A DNA stretch of 16,997 bases from Clostridium_AB sp036639235. Its GTDB lineage: Bacteria > Bacillota > Clostridia > Clostridiales > Caloramatoraceae. Position numbers and translations under genes: made by a program. Below are positions 13,224 to 16,997 of this stretch, piece after piece. How positions within the stretch are numbered: position 1 is the first letter of the stretch; every line of letters starts with the position of its first letter. The stretch lies in the NCBI RefSeq assembly GCF_036639235.1, contig NZ_JAVWJB010000039.1:1-16997 (forward strand), in the 5' to 3' direction. Under the pieces are notes generated by a model, which made no database searches, was not told the DNA's origin, and was given only the letters and a program-made list of their open reading frames with translations.

Positions 13224-14662
13224 ATTTCCTTTAAAACATTAAGAAGATAGTTATACATTCTCTCTGTGCTTGATATGCTCAGATGTTCATCTGGGCTATG
13301 TACATCAAAATGATTCGGTCCAAATGAAATAATATCAAGTGATGGATATTTACTTTTGATGATTCCACATTCAAGACCAGCATGTATAGCTGATATAGTA
13401 GGCTCTTTATGGAACATGTCCTTGTAAACACTCATAAACTTATTACGAATAGGAGAATTCACTTCATATTCCCACTCTGGGTAATCACCCTCAAACTTAA
13501 TACTTCCGTTAAATGAATCAGCTATTGATGAGTGAATATTAATAAGATGATCCTTAAGAGACTTAGAAGAGCTTCTAAGAGCGCTTTCTAGTACTACTGA
13601 TGAATTAGTTGTAGTAACAACCCCAAGGTTAGTAGAGCTTACAGGAAGATCTTTAATCTGGTTACTCATAGTGATTACTCCATTTGGAATTACTGTTAAT
13701 GAATTGATAACATTTAGTGAAGAATATTTAGTCATAAATTCCTTTTTAGTATTAGTTTTGTTAATATTGAAGATTATACCATCATCTACACCAATATACT
13801 CGCTTTTAATACTATTAAATACATTTATACATTCTTTGGAAATTTCATCAATAATATTATTTTCAACTGCTATTGTAGCAAATGCTTCTCTAGGGATTGC
13901 ATTCATTTTAGAGCCACCATTAAAATATGAAAGACGTAAATCATAATTTTTTGTTAATGATTTTAGCAGTCGTCCAAGGATTATATTAGCATTACCACGT
14001 TGCTTAATTATATCCATTCCAGAATGACCACCTTTAAGACCTTTAATCTCTAGACTAAGTTCACTAAAGTTTTTAGGTAATGAATCATATGTAACATCAA
14101 TTGTTATTGAAGTTTTAATGCCACCACAGCAGCTAACAAGTAGACAACCTTCTTCCTCAGAGTCTATGTTAATCATAATATCACCCTTAAGGATATTATG
14201 GGATAGATTAATAGCACCACCCATTCCTATCTCCTCCTCGGTTGTAATCAACACTTCAAGTGGTGGGTGCATTATATCATTTGACTCTAGTATTGCAAGG
14301 CAGTACGCGATTGCTACACCATTATCAGCACCAAGAGTTGTTTCGGTAGCATATATAAAGTCTCCATCAATTCTTAGTTTAAGTGGGTCATTTAAAAAGT
14401 CATGAGTTGAAGATGCATTTTTTTCGCAAACCATATCCATATGACCTTGAAGAATAACAGTTTTTGAGTTTTCATAGCCTTTAGTTCCAGGTTTTCTGAT
14501 TATAATATTTAAATAATCATCCTGAATATATTCAAGTGAATGCTGCTTAGCAAATTCAACTAAATAATCACTGATGGCTTTTTCGTTTTTAGATCCTCTA
14601 GGAATTTTAGATATTTCCTCAAAGTATTTAAAGACAGGTTTTGGGTTTAGATTTTCTAGCAT
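13217..14662 (-). CDS. pepD: Cytosolic beta-alanyl/aminoacyl-histidine dipeptidase (M20C, PepD-type)
   Basis: A 481-aa metallopeptidase of the PepD family, which splits dipeptides such as Xaa-His in the cytosol; the length is typical. Visible motifs are LQGHMDMVCEKN (H74, D76), TLGADNGVAIAY (bridging D113), TTEEEIGMGGA (glutamates 142-144, catalytic base and ligand), INIDSEEEG, the substrate-side HAGLECGII, and NHFDVHSPDEHLSI near the C-terminus, containing the last metal histidine. I start at ATG 14662: AAGGAGG on the minus strand (14670-14676) is 7 nt upstream. A longer frame starting upstream of it at 14686 would put this site inside the gene. It diverges from the FNT channel gene. Confidence 0.93.
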   Translation of the reverse strand: MLENLNPKPVFKYFEEISKIPRGSKNEKAISDYLVEFAKQHSLEYIQDDYLNIIIRKPGTKGYENSKTVILQGHMDMVCEKNASSTHDFLNDPLKLRIDGDFIYATETTLGADNGVAIAYCLAILESNDIMHPPLEVLITTEEEIGMGGAINLSHNILKGDIMINIDSEEEGCLLVSCCGGIKTSITIDVTYDSLPKNFSELSLEIKGLKGGHSGMDIIKQRGNANIILGRLLKSLTKNYDLRLSYFNGGSKMNAIPREAFATIAVENNIIDEISKECINVFNSIKSEYIGVDDGIIFNINKTNTKKEFMTKYSSLNVINSLTVIPNGVITMSNQIKDLPVSSTNLGVVTTTNSSVVLESALRSSSKSLKDHLINIHSSIADSFNGSIKFEGDYPEWEYEVNSPIRNKFMSVYKDMFHKEPTISAIHAGLECGIIKSKYPSLDIISFGPNHFDVHSPDEHLSISSTERMYNYLLNVLKEIK

Positions 14663-14692
14663 AGTAAGTCCTCCTTTTATATACATAAGTAC

Positions 14693-14721
14693 ATTATATA
14701 TAGGTTAAAAAATAAATACAA
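14693..14721 (-). promoter_or_regulatory. Candidate promoter of pepD
   Basis: On the minus strand TTGTAT (14716-14721) and TATAAT (14693-14698) are 17 bp apart, 31 bp before the pepD start codon. The -35 match is only partial. Confidence 0.4.
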
Positions 14722-14735
14722 TTTGAATGTTTTTT

Positions 14736-14762
14736 ATAATGTAATTTCAATTGATACATTAT
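14736..14762 (+). promoter_or_regulatory. Inverted repeat upstream of the FNT promoter (candidate operator)
   Basis: Perfect 8-bp arms, ATAATGTA (14736-14743) and TACATTAT (14755-14762), are separated by 11 nt. The dyad ends 8 bp before the -35 box and is centred about 57 bp upstream of the predicted start of transcription, a position suited to an activator. It is not a recognisable box of a regulator known to me. Confidence 0.4.
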
Positions 14763-14770
14763 TAACATAG

Positions 14771-14798
14771 TTGACATGAATGGCAAATTTTATATATT
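14771..14798 (+). promoter_or_regulatory. Promoter of the FNT channel gene
   Basis: A perfect -35 TTGACA (14771-14776) and TATATT (14793-14798) are 16 bp apart. The predicted leader is about 45 nt. Confidence 0.65.
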
Positions 14799-14851
14799 TA
14801 TATTAAAGGGATTTTAGTTTTGTTAGGCGACATAAATTAGGAGGATTAATT

Positions 14852-15715
14852 ATGGAGAAGAGGATGCTTACGACCCCTGAGATTTGTGAAGAAACAATTA
14901 AAATTGGTATCAAGAAAGGAAGTAAAACAAAGCCAGTTCAAACATTGATTTTATCAATCCTAGCTGGTGCATTTATTTCATTTGGTGCCTTTGTTTCAAC
15001 AGTTGGGTCACATGGTATTGCAGACTACGGTATTGCAAAGTTTGTAGCAGGTGCTCTATTCCCAATAGGACTAGTACTTGTATTAGTATGTGGAGCAGAG
15101 CTTTTCACAGGTAACACACTTTTAATTCAAGCGTATATGGAGAAGAAGATTAGTGGTTACGAATTTATAAAGAACCTTATTATTGTATATATAGGGAACT
15201 TTATTGGTGCTTTTATGATAGCACTACTGATATATTTAAGTGGACTTTTATTAAGTAATGATGCAAAACTAGGGGCATATGTAATTAAGGTTGCACAGTA
15301 TAAGGGACATCTAAGCTTTACAAACGCACTTGCGAGTGGTATATTATGTAACTTCCTTGTATGCTTAGCAGTATGGGGTTCATACGCTGCTAAGGATGTT
15401 GCCGGAAAAATTCTGATTATATGGGTTACAATTATGACATTTATAACTTCAGGGTTTGAACATAGCGTTGCTAATATGTATTATTTCTCTATAGGATTAC
15501 TTGCAAAGCTTAACCCAGCTATAGTAGCGGCTTCACCACTTTCACCAGAGAAAATTGAAAGTGTTAATATTGCTAGTGCAATAGGTAATATTATACCTGT
15601 TACAATAGGTAACATTATAGGTGGAGTTTTACTTGTAGGACTTGCATATTGGGTAGTATATGTTAGAATTCCTCAAGAGGAAGAAAAAAAAAATAGTGAG
15701 AAAATAAGCGTATAG
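14852..15715 (+). CDS. Formate/nitrite transporter family channel (FNT; FocA-like)
   Basis: A 287-aa inner-membrane channel with the six-helix FNT pattern; the protein family forms pentamers passing formate, nitrite, hydrosulfide or related small anions. Signatures are GAFISFGAF (39-47), GAELFTGN (81-88), NFLVCLAVW (167-175), and GFEHSVANMYYF (201-212) with the conserved pore His204. The C-terminal region NIIPVTIGNIIGG is followed by a charged tail. Selectivity cannot be read from these motifs. The fdhD gene directly behind it favours formate, but nitrite and hydrosulfide channels look alike. ATG at 14852 has GGAGGA upstream (14841-14846). A ten-A run at 15684-15693 encodes part of the tail. 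A terminator lies between this gene and fdhD. Confidence 0.92.
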   Translation: MEKRMLTTPEICEETIKIGIKKGSKTKPVQTLILSILAGAFISFGAFVSTVGSHGIADYGIAKFVAGALFPIGLVLVLVCGAELFTGNTLLIQAYMEKKISGYEFIKNLIIVYIGNFIGAFMIALLIYLSGLLLSNDAKLGAYVIKVAQYKGHLSFTNALASGILCNFLVCLAVWGSYAAKDVAGKILIIWVTIMTFITSGFEHSVANMYYFSIGLLAKLNPAIVAASPLSPEKIESVNIASAIGNIIPVTIGNIIGGVLLVGLAYWVVYVRIPQEEEKKNSEKISV

Positions 15716-15719
15716 AATA

Positions 15720-15753
15720 AAAACCAAGGTGTATTCCTTGGTTTTATTTTTTT
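15720..15753 (+). terminator. Rho-independent terminator after the FNT gene
   Basis: A 10-bp stem, AAAACCAAGG (15720-15729) with CCTTGGTTTT (15736-15745), is followed by ATTTTTTT. The -35 box of fdhD begins at its end. Confidence 0.85.
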
Positions 15754-15781
15754 AGACAAAGTATTTACTAATTGATATAAT
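15753..15781 (+). promoter_or_regulatory. Promoter of fdhD and the following gene
   Basis: TAGACA (15753-15758, five of six -35 matches) and TATAAT (15776-15781) are 17 bp apart, with TGA just before the -10 making it an extended -10 as well. Confidence 0.65.
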
Positions 15782-15800
15782 TTATATAAATAGTTTTAAG

Positions 15801-15824
15801 AATGGAGCAAAGTAATGGAGCAAA
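15801..15824 (+). repeat. Tandem duplication across the fdhD start codon
   Basis: AATGGAGCAAA occurs at 15801-15811 and again at 15814-15824, a 13-bp period. The second copy contains the fdhD start. The first supplies the GGAG Shine-Dalgarno (15804-15807, seven bases before the ATG) and a decoy ATG at 15802 in another frame, which meets a stop after 13 codons (15841-15843). Confidence 0.85.
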
Positions 15825-16582
15825 AGATAAGCCACTTAGTTAAAAGATTTAAAGTTGATTGTTTTGAAGAAATTGAAGATTATGTAGTAGTAGAAACTGC
15901 AATAAATATACAGGTAAATAATTCACCATATATTACACTTATGACAACACCTGAAAAAATTAAAGAACTTGCGGTAGGTTTCTTGTACTGTGAAGGTGTT
16001 ATTAAAAGTATAAGTGAAATCGAAGGTATTCACTTAAATGATAAAACCATAAATATAATCTTAAACAAAAAGGTGTCAAAGTATAATTTTAATGATAGAA
16101 TCATATCATCAGGATGCGGAAAAGGTAGTATGCATATTAGTATGATTAATGAAAAATCACTAGAAAGATGTAAGTTTGAAGGTGAATTTGAGGTATTAAA
16201 ACTACTAGAGCAGATGAATAACTTTAATAAAAGTTGTGAGCTTTTTATGGAGACAGGGGGAGTTCATAGCTGTGCATTAAGTAACGGAGAAAAGATTATA
16301 TCTATATGTGAGGATATAGGAAGACATAATGCACTTGATAAGGTTATTGGTAAATGCTTACTTGAGAATATAGATTTATCAAATAAGGTCCTATTAACAA
16401 CTGGTAGAGTTTCATCAGATATTATTATTAAAGCCGCAGTTGGTAAAATACCTGTTGTAATATCTCATTCAGCGCCGACTAAGCTTGCACTTAGAGTTGC
16501 TAACAGTTTAAATATAACTGTTGCAGGATTTGCAAGGGGGAAGCGTATGAATGTATATACAAGCTATGACAGAATTAATTAG
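15815..16582 (+). CDS. fdhD: Formate dehydrogenase accessory sulfurtransferase FdhD
   Basis: A 255-aa cytosolic protein that, in E. coli, passes sulfur from the cysteine desulfurase IscS to the molybdenum cofactor so that formate dehydrogenase becomes active. Recognisable family segments are VETAINIQVNNSPY, TPEKIKELAVGFLYCEGVI (45-63), the sulfur-transfer loop SSGCGKGS (98-105), FMETGGVHSCA, CEDIGRHNALDKVIG and LTTGRVSSDIIIKAA. The loop holds a single cysteine (C101), where E. coli has a CxxC pair. The start at 15815 is chosen for its GGAG seven bases upstream and the family N-terminus. No formate dehydrogenase gene is in the window. The next gene follows 11 nt later with no terminator, so they are co-transcribed. 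The FNT gene upstream has its own terminator. Confidence 0.93.
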   Translation: MEQKISHLVKRFKVDCFEEIEDYVVVETAINIQVNNSPYITLMTTPEKIKELAVGFLYCEGVIKSISEIEGIHLNDKTINIILNKKVSKYNFNDRIISSGCGKGSMHISMINEKSLERCKFEGEFEVLKLLEQMNNFNKSCELFMETGGVHSCALSNGEKIISICEDIGRHNALDKVIGKCLLENIDLSNKVLLTTGRVSSDIIIKAAVGKIPVVISHSAPTKLALRVANSLNITVAGFARGKRMNVYTSYDRIN

Positions 16583-16593
16583 AGGTGAGTGGA

Positions 16594-16995
16594 ATGGGAG
16601 CTAAGGTTTTTAATCTTGAGAAGGAATATATTAATATGATTGATAAGGCCTTATACAATAGAAAAAACTACATGTTTTATGATGATTATGAAGATGAAGA
16701 GGGTAGTGAAGCGTATAGATTTTTTTGTTCAAGTAAAATAGATCCACTAGAATTTCTTAATATTGATATATTTAAAGAAAATAATAATGAAGTGTATGGT
16801 AAAATACATATTACAACAGATAGAAATATTAAAAAACTAGATATTAATAAAGATTACGGAGAAATAATTATTAAAGAAGTGATAATAAGAGATAAGATTA
16901 AGAAAAAAATAGAACTTAGACTTAATCTTCATGGATACAATAATGTAATTAGTGTTATAGAGTATTTTGACGCTGCATTATTAAAGGGATACTAA
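16594..16995 (+). CDS. Small protein of unknown function downstream of fdhD
   Basis: A 133-aa soluble-looking protein that I do not recognise. An acidic stretch near residues 30-40 (YDDYEDEEGSEAY) is followed by alternating hydrophobic/charged segments suggesting beta strands (YGKIHITTDRNIKKLDI, then YGEIIIKEVIIRDK) and a final helix (VISVIEYFDAALLKGY). No signal peptide, membrane helix or metal motif is seen. I start at ATG 16594: AGGTGA at 16583-16588 is 5 nt upstream, while the in-frame GTG at 16585 falls within that site. It lies 11 nt behind fdhD, with its Shine-Dalgarno next to the fdhD stop, so the two are probably translated together. The gene is complete, ending two bases before the window edge. 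Confidence 0.7.
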   Translation: MGAKVFNLEKEYINMIDKALYNRKNYMFYDDYEDEEGSEAYRFFCSSKIDPLEFLNIDIFKENNNEVYGKIHITTDRNIKKLDINKDYGEIIIKEVIIRDKIKKKIELRLNLHGYNNVISVIEYFDAALLKGY

Positions 16996-16997
16996 AC

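Noticed and set aside
13671..14405. Two open frames of about 90 codons on the plus strand
   Set aside because: Both are antisense to the well-supported pepD gene; the hydrophobic peptides are a by-product of reverse-complemented coding sequence.
1..16997. CRISPR array, toxin-antitoxin pair, retron or other defence system
   Set aside because: No regularly spaced repeats, no paired small overlapping genes of toxin-antitoxin type, and no reverse transcriptase, nuclease-helicase or methylase-restriction genes; the only methyltransferase is an rRNA enzyme.

Overview
The window looks like a chromosomal segment of a low-GC, anaerobic Firmicute of the Clostridium type. The sequence is very AT-rich. 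Ribosome binding sites are strong AGGAGG-like sequences, all the tRNA genes encode their CCA end, and the gene content is clostridial: reverse rubrerythrin, a FocA/NirC-type channel with FdhD, a ClpE-type unfoldase and SEC-C proteins. There is no transposase, phage gene, CRISPR array or full-length rRNA. Most of it is ordinary core genome, and I see no multi-gene defence or mobile system.

Layout. Positions 1-325 hold three tRNA genes (Ala-TGC, a CAT tRNA, Phe-GAA) and a terminator; no promoter is visible, so they probably belong to an rRNA operon lying to the left. Positions 367-4183 carry rluF-like pseudouridine synthase, a SAP-like/SEC-C protein, an RlmI-type rRNA methyltransferase and uracil-DNA glycosylase. 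A clpE-type ATPase follows at 4301-6574. It converges on an endonuclease-IV-like TIM-barrel gene (minus strand), which diverges from an HD-domain gene resembling a CCA-adding enzyme without its catalytic head. That gene converges on folD (minus strand). Positions 9281-9536 are a compact tRNA-Gln/tRNA-Lys unit with a textbook promoter and terminator. Then come a reverse rubrerythrin with two abutting operator-like palindromes, a DegT-family aminotransferase, a membrane-anchored NlpC/P60-like protein with a PPC-like tail, a small SEC-C protein, pepD (minus strand), and the unit FNT channel - fdhD - unknown small protein.

How the genes fit together. RNA maturation and translation dominate the left part (tRNAs, RluF, RlmI, perhaps the CCA-like HD protein). 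DNA repair is represented by Ung and the EndoIV-like protein, and protein quality control by ClpE. Formate and one-carbon metabolism is represented by FolD, the FNT channel and FdhD.

Main points worth checking. (1) FolD lacks the catalytic lysine of the YVxxK motif (Ile at that position) and has an altered cofactor loop, suggesting a monofunctional dehydrogenase. (2) The HD protein keeps the body and HD metal ligands of a CCA-adding enzyme but has no nucleotidyltransferase head. (3) Two adjoining perfect dyads precede the rubrerythrin gene. (4) FdhD has a single cysteine in the sulfur-transfer loop and a tandem-duplicated translation start. (5) Several start codons should be moved to internal sites that have properly spaced ribosome binding sites (clpE, EndoIV-like, folD, pepD, last gene).
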